A DNA stretch of 64,000 nucleotides from Kitasatospora phosalacinea (lineage in GTDB: Bacteria > Actinomycetota > Actinomycetes > Streptomycetales > Streptomycetaceae): NCBI RefSeq assembly GCF_000717185.1, contig NZ_JNYE01000027.1, positions 80,872 through 144,871 on the forward strand. Direction: 5' to 3'. This document shows, one piece after another, positions 50,040-58,117 of this stretch. How positions within the stretch are numbered: the stretch's first letter is position 1; every line of letters starts with the position of its first letter. The position numbers and the translations under genes are program-made. Below the pieces are notes generated by a model that saw nothing but the letters and a program-made list of their open reading frames with translations, was not told where the DNA came from and made no database searches.

Positions 50040-50231
50040 TCAGGGAGCCTGGGTGTCCGCCGCCGGGGGCTCGGGCTCCTCGTCGCCCCCAGCGCCGCCG
50101 CGGCCCGCGGCCTTGGCCCGTACGTCGGCCGGGGTCGGCGCGGTGATCTCGCGCTCCTCGGCCGAGCGCTCGCGCACGTCCTCCCCGGGCGCCTCCTCGG
50201 CGGCCCGGTCCTTGCCGTCCTGCGTGGTCAT
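50040..50231 (-). CDS. Small acidic hydrophilic protein
   Basis: A 63-residue protein rich in Glu, Asp, Ala and Pro (DRAAEEAPGEDVRERSAEE) with no hydrophobic part; probably disordered. No family recognised. A sigma-B-type promoter 40 bp upstream supports it being a real, stress-induced gene. GGAGAGGAG-like sequence precedes the ATG. Confidence 0.6.
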   Translation of the reverse strand: MTTQDGKDRAAEEAPGEDVRERSAEEREITAPTPADVRAKAAGRGGAGGDEEPEPPAADTQAP

Positions 50232-50270
50232 GGCTGCTCCTCTCCTGCACTCCGTCGGGACACCGGGCGG

Positions 50271-50295
50271 CTACCCCCGACCCGGACGGCCACAC
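50271..50295 (-). promoter_or_regulatory. Sigma-B-type promoter (GTGT-N15-GGGTAG)
   Basis: Minus-strand GTGT (50292-50295), 15 nt, GGGTAG (50271-50276), 40 bp before the small acidic protein gene. Confidence 0.6.
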
Positions 50296-50325
50296 GGGGC
50301 CGACCGGGTGAACCGCGCCCGGTGC

Positions 50326-50601
50326 TCAGCCCGACCCACCGGGCCACACGCCCGTCACCCGCTTCCAGGCGGCCGCACCCGACCGGTCCAGGGCCGCCTT
50401 CACCAGCGCGAACACCGCCCCCTGGAGCGCGGCGGCGATCAGCACCTCCCGCCAGCCGCGGTCCTCGTCGGTCGCGTCCGGCGCGTCGTCCTCGTGGGCG
50501 ACCCGCTGCCACAGCCGCTTGAACACCGCCCCGGCCACCACCCCGCCCAGCGCCCCCACCACCATGCCGACCGGCCTGTACACCACCGCTGCCGCCTCCA
50601 C
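50326..50601 (-). CDS. DUF4235 membrane protein
   Basis: A 91-residue protein of the DUF4235 pattern: PVGMVVGALGGVVAGAVFKR, LWQRVAHEDDAPDATDEDRG, then WREVLIAAALQGAVFALVKA and an Arg/Gly end. Two helices. Function unknown. The GTG at 50599-50601 follows GGAGGAGG. Divergent from the hemerythrin gene. Confidence 0.85.
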   Translation of the reverse strand: MEAAAVVYRPVGMVVGALGGVVAGAVFKRLWQRVAHEDDAPDATDEDRGWREVLIAAALQGAVFALVKAALDRSGAAAWKRVTGVWPGGSG

Positions 50602-50672
50602 CGGACCTCCTCCGCCGTGCCGCCGGGAACGCTCCCGCGGCTGCCCGGCGCCGCCCGCCGCAAACCGGCCCC

Positions 50673-50697
50673 GGTTGCCCCGGCCCGTTCCGGGTAG
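50673..50697 (+). promoter_or_regulatory. Sigma-B-type promoter (GGTT-N15-GGGTAG)
   Basis: GGTT at 50673-50676, 15 nt, GGGTAG at 50692-50697. It is 49 bp before the hemerythrin ATG. Confidence 0.6.
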
Positions 50698-50746
50698 CCG
50701 ACGGCCGTCCCACCCCGTCCCACCCCATCCCGGACCAGGAGGCCCG

Positions 50747-51220
50747 ATGGACGCGATCGTGCTGCTCAAGGAAGACCACAAGACGGTGGAGAAGCTCTTC
50801 AAGGAGTTCGAGAAGGCCGGTGACCGGGCCTTCGCGACCAAGCGCAGGCTCGCCGACCGGGTGATCGAGGAGTTGACCGTCCACGCCGTCATCGAGGAGG
50901 AGGTCTTCTACCCGGCGGCGCGCGAGGCCGCCCCCGGGACGACCGACCACGTCCTGGAGAGCGTCGAGGAGCACCACGTCGTGGTGTGGATGCTGGCCGA
51001 ACTGGCCGGCCTCGATCCCGAGGACGAGCGGTTCGACGCCAAGATGACGGTGCTGATGGAGAACGTCCGCCACCACGTCGAGGAGGAGGAACGGGACTGG
51101 TTCCCCGAGGTCCGCAAGGCCATGGGGCGCAACCGCCTCCTCGAACTCGGCGAGCGCCTGGCGGCGGCCAGGGAGACCGCCACCCGCGACCCGCTGAAGG
51201 TGCCCAGCGCCACGAAGTGA
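50747..51220 (+). CDS. Hemerythrin HHE domain protein
   Basis: A 157-residue hemerythrin-like protein with the metal ligands spread over four helices: LLKEDHKTVEKLFKEFE, VHAVIEEEVFYPAAREA, VEEHHVVVWMLAEL and VRHHVEEEERDWFPEVR. Such domains bind a di-iron centre and sense or carry oxygen, NO or peroxide. GGAGG precedes the ATG; a sigma-B-type promoter lies upstream. Confidence 0.9.
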   Translation: MDAIVLLKEDHKTVEKLFKEFEKAGDRAFATKRRLADRVIEELTVHAVIEEEVFYPAAREAAPGTTDHVLESVEEHHVVVWMLAELAGLDPEDERFDAKMTVLMENVRHHVEEEERDWFPEVRKAMGRNRLLELGERLAAARETATRDPLKVPSATK

Positions 51221-51230
51221 CCGCCCGCCC

Positions 51231-51272
51231 GGCCCGGGGCCCCGCAGCCGTCCGGCCGCGGGGCCCCGGGCC
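51231..51272. terminator. Bidirectional terminator, 15-bp perfect stem
   Basis: 51231-51245 pairs perfectly with 51258-51272, between the hemerythrin gene and the convergent DUF6328-like gene. Confidence 0.8.
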
Positions 51273-51274
51273 GC

Positions 51275-51784
51275 TCACCGCTCGTGCTGGCGGCGCTCCT
51301 CGTGGCGCAGCAGCAGGAAGGGCAGCACCAGCCAGGTGGTCGCGAAGTAGGCGACCGTGCAGGCGGACACCGTCGCGGCGAGCACGGCGTTGCCGGTCGC
51401 GGTGCGCAGCAGCAGCAACAGGGCGCAGCCGATGGTCAGGGCGAGCAGCGTCAGGCCCAGCCCGATCAGGCGCGAGCCGGTGCGGATCAGCACCGGCTTC
51501 AGGCCGTGCCCGGTCAGCAGCCGGTGGAAGGCGACCGGCGCGATCAGCGAGGCGGTCGCGCAGGCGCCCAGGACGACGGTGACCGTGTACAGGCCCTTGT
51601 CGAAGTCGTCGAGCGAGGCGAACCGCGGGGTGAAGGCCACGCTCAGCAGGAAGCCGAACAGGATCTGCGCCCCGGTCTGGGCGACCCGCACCTCCTGCAG
51701 CATCTCGTCCCACTGCCGGTCCGCCCGCTCCTGCGGGCTCTCGTCACGGCCGGGGCCGCCTCCGGACTGCGCAGAGTCGTCCAT
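51275..51784 (-). CDS. DUF6328-like membrane protein
   Basis: A 169-residue protein: a polar N-terminus with ERADRQWDEMLQEVRVAQTG, then QILFGFLLSVAFTPRF, and four helices in all, ending FLLLRHEERRQHER. The pattern matches the DUF6328 family of actinomycetes. AAAGGA precedes the ATG at 51782-51784. The gap to the next gene holds two overlapping promoter-like motifs. Function unknown. Confidence 0.8.
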   Translation of the reverse strand: MDDSAQSGGGPGRDESPQERADRQWDEMLQEVRVAQTGAQILFGFLLSVAFTPRFASLDDFDKGLYTVTVVLGACATASLIAPVAFHRLLTGHGLKPVLIRTGSRLIGLGLTLLALTIGCALLLLLRTATGNAVLAATVSACTVAYFATTWLVLPFLLLRHEERRQHER

Positions 51785-51901
51785 AGGGGGTCCTTTCGCT
51801 CGTCGCACCTGGTCGGCGGGAACGGGAACGGGGGCGGGGTCGGGAGGCCGGGGCCGGGCCGCTCCCGCCGATTCTCCGCCGCCCGCGCCGTCCCCGCCCC
51901 C

Positions 51902-51928
51902 GGTTGCCCGGTGCGGCCGCGCCTATGC
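51902..51928. promoter_or_regulatory. Overlapping divergent sigma-B-like motifs
   Basis: Plus strand: GGTT (51902-51905), 15 nt, GCCTAT (51921-51926). Minus strand over the same bases: GCAT (51925-51928), 15 nt, GGGCAA (51904-51909). Each is one or two bases from the consensus. If real, the divergent genes share one site. Confidence 0.35.
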
Positions 51929-52006
51929 CCGCGGACGCCCGGGGGTGTGGGCCCGGGCCGATCGGGCAGGCGCCGTGCCACCCGTTCCGACCCGGAGGAC
52001 CCGTCC

Positions 52007-52369
52007 ATGGACAGTGGAGAGCGACGGCACGTCAACGACCACCGGGCGAGGGCGCTGCAGCGCTTCCCCCGCCACGACCGGCGCGGCGAGGCCCGGCTGC
52101 CCGCGGTGCTCGCCACACTGGCCGCCGTGCTGCTCTACCTGGTGCTGCCGGAGCAGCTGCTGTTCGTCCCGCGCTTCGTCCTGCCCGGCCTGGAACTCCT
52201 GCTGCTGATCCCGCTGATCGCGGTCAACCCGCGCCGGATGACCCGGCAGAGGCCGAGCGCTCCGAACTGCCCCTCGCCGACTTCCGGTTCTCCCAGGACG
52301 AGAACGACGACGCCATCGAGGAGGTCGCCGACGGCTCCTCCCGCACCAGCGACTGGGTACCCACCCTGA
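52007..52369 (+). pseudogene. Truncated membrane protein gene, left copy
   Basis: This begins with a natural N-terminus (MDSGERRHVNDHRARALQRF) and helices TLAAVLLYLVLP and ELLLLIPLIAV. After RRMTRQ it jumps out of frame because about 217 bp present in the right copy (56281-56497) are missing. The rest of the gene can be followed in another frame to about 52385 (DYLYVS), where homology stops just before the recombinase gene. So both an internal deletion and loss of the 3' end are visible. The intact family looks like a DUF1345-type or channel-like membrane protein. Confidence 0.75.
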
Positions 52370-52385
52370 TGGACTACCTGTACGT
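52166..52385. repeat. Inverted repeat, left arm
   Basis: 52166-52249 is an exact inverse copy of 56498-56581 (84 bp). 52250-52385 matches 56145-56280 inverted with six mismatches by eye. These are the two pieces of one broken membrane-protein gene. Confidence 0.85.
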
Positions 52386-52478
52386 ATCACGGGTTTGACG
52401 GTTCTTCCCAGCTCAGAGGGGTGGACGACCATCCGGGGTCAGCGAAACGTCAGCAAGTTCCCGGAGGTACCGTCCGCC

Positions 52479-53633
52479 ATGGCAACCACAGGTCTCACCC
52501 GCGGCATGGGCAGCTTCTTCAAGGAGTGCGAGCACCCCGAGTCCCGCTGGACCAGGTGTCCCCACGAGTACAAGATCCGGTACCGCAACGCGGCGGGACA
52601 GCAGACCGAGGAGTCCGGTTTCGCCACCCAGGAGAAGGCCAGGACCAGGCTCGCCGAGGTCTACCACGCGCGCAAGAACTCCCCGCAGAGCCAGCGCAAG
52701 GCGGAGCGCATCCAGAAGTACGGCGGGATGCAGTTCTCGGCCTACGCCGCCGAGTGGCTCAAGGGCCAGCGTCACCAGGGCCCGGCCTCGCTGCGGATGC
52801 TCGAGTCCACTCTGAAGAACCACCTCCTGCCCGCGTTCGGCAGCCGCCGCATGGGGACCTTCGACCACAAGGTCGTGGAGGCGTTCATCGAGACGATGGA
52901 GCGCAATGGTGTCGGCCTCGCCGCTCAGACCCACGCGTTCGTCAGGCTGAAGACCATCCTGCTGGACGCGCACCGGCTCGGCCTGTACGAGGACAATCCG
53001 GTGGACGGCGTCCAGCCCCCGCAGTACGACCCGAAGCGCGCGGTGATCCCCTCCCTCGCCCAGCTCCAGGGGATCCGCACCGCCGGAGACGAGGCCTTCA
53101 ACCTGGTGGCCGAACTCATGAGCGGCTGCGGCCTGCGCAACGGCGAGGCACTGGCGATCAACGTCGACAACATCGTCGCCGACGACGTGTACCGCGTCAC
53201 CGAGCAGGTCAACCAGACCACCAAGACCTACGCACCCCTCAAGCACCGCAAGGTGGGGGAGTACCGCGACGTCCCGCTGCCCGCGCGGACCAAACAGGCG
53301 ATCGAACATTACGCGGACACGTACGGGACGGTTGAGGGCTACCTCCTGCGTAACCCCAAGGACATCACCCTGCCCATGCCGCACCACACCGTCGACAACC
53401 AGTGGCGCAGGATCAGGCGCTCCAGGCAGGTTCATATCCCGGAAGGGATGGTCCTCTACGGCCTGCGCCACTTCTTCGCCTCGAACTGCCTCAGCCGCGG
53501 CATCCCGATCACCGATGTCGCGGAGTGGATGGGCCACCGCAGCATCGAGATCACCTTCAAGACCTACCGGCACCTCATGCCCGGCTCGATCGGGAAGGCT
53601 GCCAAGATCCTTGATCTCGGCCTCGCCGCCTGA
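52479..53633 (+). CDS. int: Tyrosine recombinase / integrase
   Basis: A 384-residue phage-type integrase. N-terminal arm-binding region with a Cys/His-containing start, SAM-like core-binding domain (residues 80-170), then the catalytic domain: arginine in LMSGCGLRNGEALAINVD, lysine near APLKHRKVGEYRDVPLP, LYGLRHFFAS where the usual HxxR first His is Tyr, GHRSIEITFKTY with the nucleophile tyrosine. It is of the type found in actinomycete integrative elements. It sits directly after the broken membrane gene, as expected for an int next to its attachment site. A terminator follows. Confidence 0.93.
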   Translation: MATTGLTRGMGSFFKECEHPESRWTRCPHEYKIRYRNAAGQQTEESGFATQEKARTRLAEVYHARKNSPQSQRKAERIQKYGGMQFSAYAAEWLKGQRHQGPASLRMLESTLKNHLLPAFGSRRMGTFDHKVVEAFIETMERNGVGLAAQTHAFVRLKTILLDAHRLGLYEDNPVDGVQPPQYDPKRAVIPSLAQLQGIRTAGDEAFNLVAELMSGCGLRNGEALAINVDNIVADDVYRVTEQVNQTTKTYAPLKHRKVGEYRDVPLPARTKQAIEHYADTYGTVEGYLLRNPKDITLPMPHHTVDNQWRRIRRSRQVHIPEGMVLYGLRHFFASNCLSRGIPITDVAEWMGHRSIEITFKTYRHLMPGSIGKAAKILDLGLAA

Positions 53634-53634
53634 G

Positions 53635-53675
53635 CATGTGCAGGGCCCGCTCGGTCAGGGCGGGCCCCGCACATG
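53635..53675 (+). terminator. Terminator after integrase
   Basis: A 16-bp stem (53635-53650 with 53660-53675, one mismatch) immediately after the integrase stop. Confidence 0.75.
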
Positions 53676-54181
53676 TGTTGCACGGCCTCAGAACGAGTTC
53701 GGGGGACGGCACTTTCGGCCAGCCCGCCGATCTGGCCCAGAGCGCGGCAGTTCCCGGACTGGCGATCCTGGTGGACACCGTCAACGACCGTCACGCCGGG
53801 TACCAGAGCCATGACGGCTGGGGCATCCGGCAGCCCAGTTGGATCACCGGCGCTGTCGAAAGCACTGTGCCCCGTCCACGCCGACCCGCCCTCGGTCTCC
53901 TTTCCCGGGGCCGTCGCGGCTGAGCCTTGACCCGGGTCGCCATCTGGTCTCACGTCCTGCCCACCCGCACCCGGCTCCTCCCCTACGACGACGCCACCGA
54001 CCTCGACGGGCTCATCGACCCAGTCATCTTCCTGGTGCGGGCCGCAGTTCCGGCGACTGCGCGTACGCCTCGGACGGCACCGCCATCACCTCCGGCCCGG
54101 TTGCGCGATGTCCTCGGCTCCGACCGCGAGCGCGGTAGCATCGAGCGCGCCAGCGGCACCCCTCCGCTGGCCCTGCGCTCG
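53676..54181. other. Degenerate region, no convincing gene
   Basis: Open frames exist on both strands but none has a ribosome site, third-position GC pattern and recognisable protein together. A frame at 53927-54226 begins TRVAIWSHVLPTRTRLLPYD and could be a gene remnant. Probably decayed mobile-element DNA. Confidence 0.4.
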
Positions 54182-54601
54182 CTAGAAGAGCGGCCAGTCG
54201 GCACCGGGCGGAGGCGTAGGGCGTAGCCGCTCCTGCTTCTCGCCGCCCACGTCAACAGGCCAGCGATCGTCGATGACGATGGCTGTCTCTTTGCATTCTC
54301 GGCACGCGTCGTCCCAATCGGGGACCCACGGGTAGGGAGAGGGAACCATGCCCTCCTGCTGCATACCGCACAAGGTTGCACCGAAGTGGCTGTATGCATG
54401 GGAGACGCCAGCGGGCAGTTCTGTGGCATCGGCGCGCTCCCACCGCATGTGCACAGGCTCGTACCACGACCGGCTGACCAAGCCCGGATGAGCACCCAGC
54501 TCGGTCCATGCGTAGCACCAGGGACAGACCCACGCCTCGCTCACCCGCGAGTCCGCTCTTGGCACTTGTCGCATCTCGTGCCCGCACACGTCACACGTCA
54601 C
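54182..54601 (-). CDS. Hypothetical zinc-ribbon protein
   Basis: A 139-residue protein with two CxxC pairs near the start (CDVCGHE and CPWCYAW) and a further Cys cluster (CGMQQ, CRECKE). Trp- and Pro-rich throughout. It looks like a small phage or mobile-element zinc protein; no family recognised. GGAAGGG precedes the chosen GTG (54599-54601). Its codon use is less GC-rich than the surroundings, consistent with foreign origin. Confidence 0.6.
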   Translation of the reverse strand: MTCDVCGHEMRQVPRADSRVSEAWVCPWCYAWTELGAHPGLVSRSWYEPVHMRWERADATELPAGVSHAYSHFGATLCGMQQEGMVPSPYPWVPDWDDACRECKETAIVIDDRWPVDVGGEKQERLRPTPPPGADWPLF

Positions 54602-54702
54602 GAGCCGACCCTTCCATCCGCCACTGACCACGCCGCACCGGCACAGCTGCAGCGGAACCGACCCACTGAAGGATCACGGACCGCATTTCGTTAGGAATTC
54701 TA

Positions 54703-55775
54703 ACGACCTCGTGCGTGGTTGGCCGTGGCCTGCGGGCGGCCTGGTCGTTGGACCTTCCGTGGTGGGGACTGCAACGCGTGCACTGATCGTCTCGGAGCGT
54801 CGGATCACCGGCTTGTTGCGGGCGGTGATCGCCGACCTGGTGACCGAGTTGGGACCGATGTGGCAAGCCCGGCGTGACGCAGAGCTGTCCGAGCGGCTGC
54901 GGCGGCGGGCGGTCGGCGCGGGCGCGAATACAAACTGGTCTTCGTCGACCGGCTCCTGGCCACGCTCGTCCACCTGCGGCACGGTGTCACCCACGACGTC
55001 CTGGCCTGCTGGTTCGGCGTGGACCGCTCCACCGTCACCCGCGCGATCGGCGAGATCCGCCCGCTGCTGGCCGAGCGCGGCTGCCGCATCACGTCCGGCC
55101 TTCGTCTTCGCACCCTCGCGGACGTGATCGCCCACCTGGGCGCCACCGGGCGGACCAGGATCATCGACGCGACCGAGATCCGAGTGCGCCGCCCGGCTTC
55201 GAACCGGCCGGGCCGCAATCGGTTCGTCTCGGGCAAGAGCCGGATTGAACGCCATGAAGGTGCTGGTGGTCACCGACGACCGCGGCCGAGTGCTGTTCTG
55301 CGGCGAGGTGCGGGCCGGGTCGGTCGCCGACATCACCCAGGCCCGCGACGCCGGCCTGGTCGACCTGCTCGCCGACAGCATCCACCTGGAGATCCTTGCG
55401 GACGCCGACTACCAGGGCCTGGGCGCCCAGACCTGCGGCCAGGTGGTCACCCCGCCCCGCAAACGCCGCGGCAAGTACCTCGAGTAGGTCCAATGGCTCA
55501 TGGCCCACCACGAATAGGCCCGCTTCGAACACTCCTCACGCTGCATGCCGGTCGAACACGGCATCGTCCACCTGAAGAACTGGCGCACCCTCACCCGACA
55601 CCACGGCCGCCGCGACTACCTGCCCGACACCATCCGCGCCGTCGCCGGACTCCTGTCGGACCAACAAGCCGTGTCCAAGCAACAGTTGATGGCACTCTCG
55701 TCGGGCCGAGCCGCGTGATCGGCAAGGCCAGGACCTCCCCACAGACGGGCCACGGCCAACCACGCACGAGGTCGT
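54703..55775 (+). mobile_element. Decayed IS5-like insertion sequence
   Basis: A 1073-bp element bounded by perfect 28-bp terminal inverted repeats (54703-54730 and 55748-55775). No clear target duplication flanks it. It encloses a broken transposase gene. Confidence 0.85.
54762..55718 (+). pseudogene. IS5-like transposase pseudogene
   Basis: The protein can be followed across three frames: ALIVSERRITGLLRAVIADL, then LVHLRHGVTHDVLACWFGVD and RSTVTRAIGEIRPLLAERGC (HTH_Tnp_4), DATEIRVRRP (first catalytic Asp), LVDLLADSIHLEILADADYQ (second Asp) and VEHGIVHLKNWRTLTRHHGR (final Glu region). Frame breaks occur near 54918 and 55240, and two in-frame TAG codons at about 55484 and 55515. It cannot make active transposase. 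Confidence 0.85.
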
Positions 55776-55996
55776 AAGCGCCAGCATCGCCGTCGAGGTG
55801 CGGTTTGGCCCGCCTGTCGGAGGCCGTCTCGCATCTACTGGACATCACGGGCGCCAGCAGCGTCTGCACTGTCAAGGCGGAGATCCCTCGCCGCACAGGA
55901 CCCGCTGAGCCCGGCGGGGCGAGCAAACGTCCGCCCGGACTGCAGCAGGGCGTCGCCCCCTTCCCTACCCGCGGCGCTCCAGGCCGGGACGCCTGG
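55776..55996. other. Intergenic remnant right of the IS
   Basis: No gene found. Short open frames overlap the IS end and look spurious. Confidence 0.4.
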
Positions 55997-56602
55997 CTAC
56001 TGGTCGAGGACGCCGACGGCATGGGCGATGACGAGCAGGGAGGTGATGAGTGCGGCGATGCTCTCGACGGCCATCAGGGCCTTGGCCCGGGCGGACAGCG
56101 GCATGGTGTCGGTGGGGCTGAAGGCGGTGGAGTTGGTCACCGAAACGTACAGATAGTCCATCAGGGTGGGTACCCAGTCGCTGGTGCGGGAGGAGCCGTC
56201 GGCGACTTCTTCGATGGCGTCGTCGTTCTCGTCCTGGGAGAAGCGGAAGTCGGCGAGCGGCAGGTCGGAGCGCTCGGCCTGGGTGCGCGCCACGGGGCCG
56301 CCGCGGTCGAGTTCCCAGAACGCCAGGCCGAAGACGATGATGCCGGTGGCCCAGACCTGGAGCGCGGCGAGGAGCAGCGGGCCGCCCTCCTGGGCCCGGC
56401 TGGTGACCATGGCGTCGACCAGCAGGCCGAGCGAGACGAGGTTGCTGGTGCCGATGAGGGCGACCAGGGTCAGCGACACGATCCGGGAGAAGCGGTTCTG
56501 CCGGGTCATCCGGCGCGGGTTGACCGCGATCAGCGGGATCAGCAGCAGGAGTTCCAGGCCGGGCAGGACGAAGCGCGGGACGGTCAGGTGAGGAGGCGAC
56601 AT
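55997..56602 (-). pseudogene. Membrane protein gene, right copy lacking 5' end
   Basis: From VPRFVLPGLELLLLIPLIAV to the natural end HAVGVLDQ this is an uninterrupted membrane protein with helices IVSLTLVALIGTSNLVSLGL and LLLAALQVWATGIIVFGLAF, an acidic loop (QDENDDAIEEVAD), a possible pore loop (YVSVTNSTAFSPTDT) and a last helix. The first 50 or so residues present in the left copy are replaced by unrelated DNA. An ATG at 56600-56602 could start a shortened product of 201 residues. It resembles DUF1345-type or ion-channel-like proteins. With the left copy it marks a rearranged integration locus. Confidence 0.7.
56145..56581. repeat. Inverted repeat, right arm
   Basis: Partner of 52166-52385. 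The stretch 56281-56497, absent from the left copy, interrupts the two matching blocks. Confidence 0.85.
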
Positions 56603-56620
56603 CCAAGGCCCGACAGTGCC

Positions 56621-56720
56621 CCACCGCAACATCGAGATCACCTTCAAGACCTACCGACACCTCATGCCCGGCTCGATCGGACGGGCCGCCGAGATCCTCG
56701 GCCGTGGCCTCGCCGCCTGA
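56621..56720 (+). pseudogene. Integrase 3'-terminal fragment
   Basis: A 100-bp piece that translates to HRNIEITFKTYRHLMPGSIG and ends with the same GLAA stop as the full integrase. It aligns with 53534-53633 with about a dozen differences. It keeps the catalytic tyrosine region only. The divergence shows it came from a related but different element, not a recent copy. Confidence 0.85.
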
Positions 56721-56765
56721 CGGCCGAGGAGGGCCCGCCTCGACCGGGTGGGTCCCGCTTGGCTG

Positions 56766-56788
56766 CGGCCCACCGGATCGGTGGGCCG
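56766..56788. terminator. Hairpin between integrase fragment and excisionase
   Basis: A 9-bp perfect stem (56766-56774 with 56780-56788) between convergent features. Confidence 0.5.
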
Positions 56789-56798
56789 TACCCGGTGC

Positions 56799-56987
56799 TC
56801 ACATGTACGTTCGTTGCTGCTTGATCCAGGCCTGGACTTCGGACACCTTGAACTGGAGCTTGGCGTTCCGCCCCTGCCCGAACCGGTAGGCCACCAGACC
56901 GACGCCTGCGGCCTCCCGGTACAACCAGGAGAGCGAGACGTTCAGGTACTCGGCCGTCTGCTTGGCGTCCATGAACTGTGAAACCAT
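56799..56987 (-). CDS. xis: Excisionase / AlpA-like HTH protein
   Basis: A 62-residue winged-helix DNA-binding protein: FMDAKQTAEYLNVSLSWLYR (HTH_17), then AYRFGQGRNAKLQFKVSEVQ and AWIKQQ. This is the usual excisionase form found beside actinomycete integrases. AGAAGGA precedes the ATG at 56985-56987. It points away from the intact integrase and towards the integrase fragment, so the module is scrambled. Confidence 0.85.
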   Translation of the reverse strand: MVSQFMDAKQTAEYLNVSLSWLYREAAGVGLVAYRFGQGRNAKLQFKVSEVQAWIKQQRTYM

Positions 56988-57448
56988 CGATCCTTCTCCC
57001 TGCGCTGCGATGCTCCGGTGGAGCGGGATCAGGATGGTCACCGCGGTCCGGCGGTTCTCCGATGCCGACAGAAGCTGCTACGGACCGTCTGCTGATTGAC
57101 CTCGTGATGGCAGAGGAGAGGAAGGGGCTGGTTCGAGGACGGTGGAGGTGAGGCCACGCGGGTCGGCGGTTCGGTGGGTTGGCTGATACGGCGTTCAGGG
57201 ACAGGAACGCGGGCACCAGCGGGAAGCCCCGGGTGGTCGGGCGGGCGCGTGCTTGGTGAGCGCAGCCTGCTCCTACGGGCGCAGGGCTGTGAAGGCGATG
57301 CCAGTCTCGTAGCTCTCGTTCCAGACGGCGGCAGTGAACTGGGGACGGTCATGGATCTACGTGACGGTGCGTCGGGCAGAAGACGGGTTGGCGGTGCAGT
57401 TGTCGTTCCGCAGGCATCGAGCCGTTGGAGGCGCGGGCGGGCCGGGGT
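56988..57448. other. Gap between excisionase and cargo block
   Basis: No convincing gene on either strand and no tRNA seen. The stretch is less GC-rich than its surroundings and may include the xis promoter region or an element junction. Confidence 0.4.
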
Positions 57449-58117
57449 TTAGAACAGGGCGTCCTGTTCTGCGGGCGGGTCGGGCCGGGCGGGGCGTTTG
57501 GGCTGCAGTCCGGCGGTGGTGTCCAGGTCGAGCAGGGTGTTCCACCGTCCGGCGGTGCACCCGTCGGTGAGCAGGCGTTCCAGCAACTGGGCGGTGACGG
57601 TGACGTCGGGCATCGCCCGGTGGCGGTCGGCCGGGCGGGCGATGCCGTAGTGGGCCAGGAGGGTGTCCAGGCTGTAGGAGCCGAGGCCGGGGGTGAGGGC
57701 CTTGGCGAGGCGGATCGTGTCGAGCAGGGGTGTGGCGGCCAGGACGGGGCAGTGCGCGGCCTGACGGGCGATCATCCCGGCCTCGGTGGTGGCGTGGTGG
57801 GCCACCAGCCGGTAGGGCGGCGCGGTCAGGTGCGCGTCCAGGTGGGCCAGGACGACGGCGGCCGGGTCCGCGGCGGCAAGCATCTGTGCGGTGATGCCGC
57901 TCTGCGCGACGTCGCGTGCGGTGACGGGGACGTCGGCGGGCGGCCGGATCAGGGACTCGAACCGGCCGACTTCCGCCAGGCGTCCGTGTACGGGGCGCAG
58001 CGCGAGCGCGGCGACCTCGGTCGGCTCTGCCGGGCGCCCGGTGGGGGTGAGCCCTTCGAAGTCGATGACGACCAGCGTCAGGCCGACCAGGGACGGATCG
58101 TGGAGCAGTCCCGTCAC
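57449..58117 (-). CDS. DEDDh 3'-5' exonuclease domain protein
   Basis: A 222-residue DnaQ/RNase T-fold nuclease: first acids in TLVVIDFEGLTP, middle VAHHATTEAGMIARQA and LLDTIRLAKAL, and the closing HRAMPDVTVTAQLL with His and Asp. A separate exonuclease of this type could trim DNA or RNA or small oligonucleotides. GTG start overlaps the phosphotransferase stop. It is the last gene of the cargo block. Confidence 0.88.
   Translation of the reverse strand: MTGLLHDPSLVGLTLVVIDFEGLTPTGRPAEPTEVAALALRPVHGRLAEVGRFESLIRPPADVPVTARDVAQSGITAQMLAAADPAAVVLAHLDAHLTAPPYRLVAHHATTEAGMIARQAAHCPVLAATPLLDTIRLAKALTPGLGSYSLDTLLAHYGIARPADRHRAMPDVTVTAQLLERLLTDGCTAGRWNTLLDLDTTAGLQPKRPARPDPPAEQDALF

Noticed and set aside
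53564-53953. Minus-strand frame over the integrase end
   Set aside because: Overlaps the integrase and its terminator; composition is not protein-like.
52385-56145. tRNA attachment site for the integrase
   Set aside because: No tRNA-like sequence seen at either junction; the broken membrane-protein gene is the more likely target.
57038-57452. Open frames on both strands between the excisionase and exonuclease
   Set aside because: Low-complexity translations with no ribosome site or family similarity.
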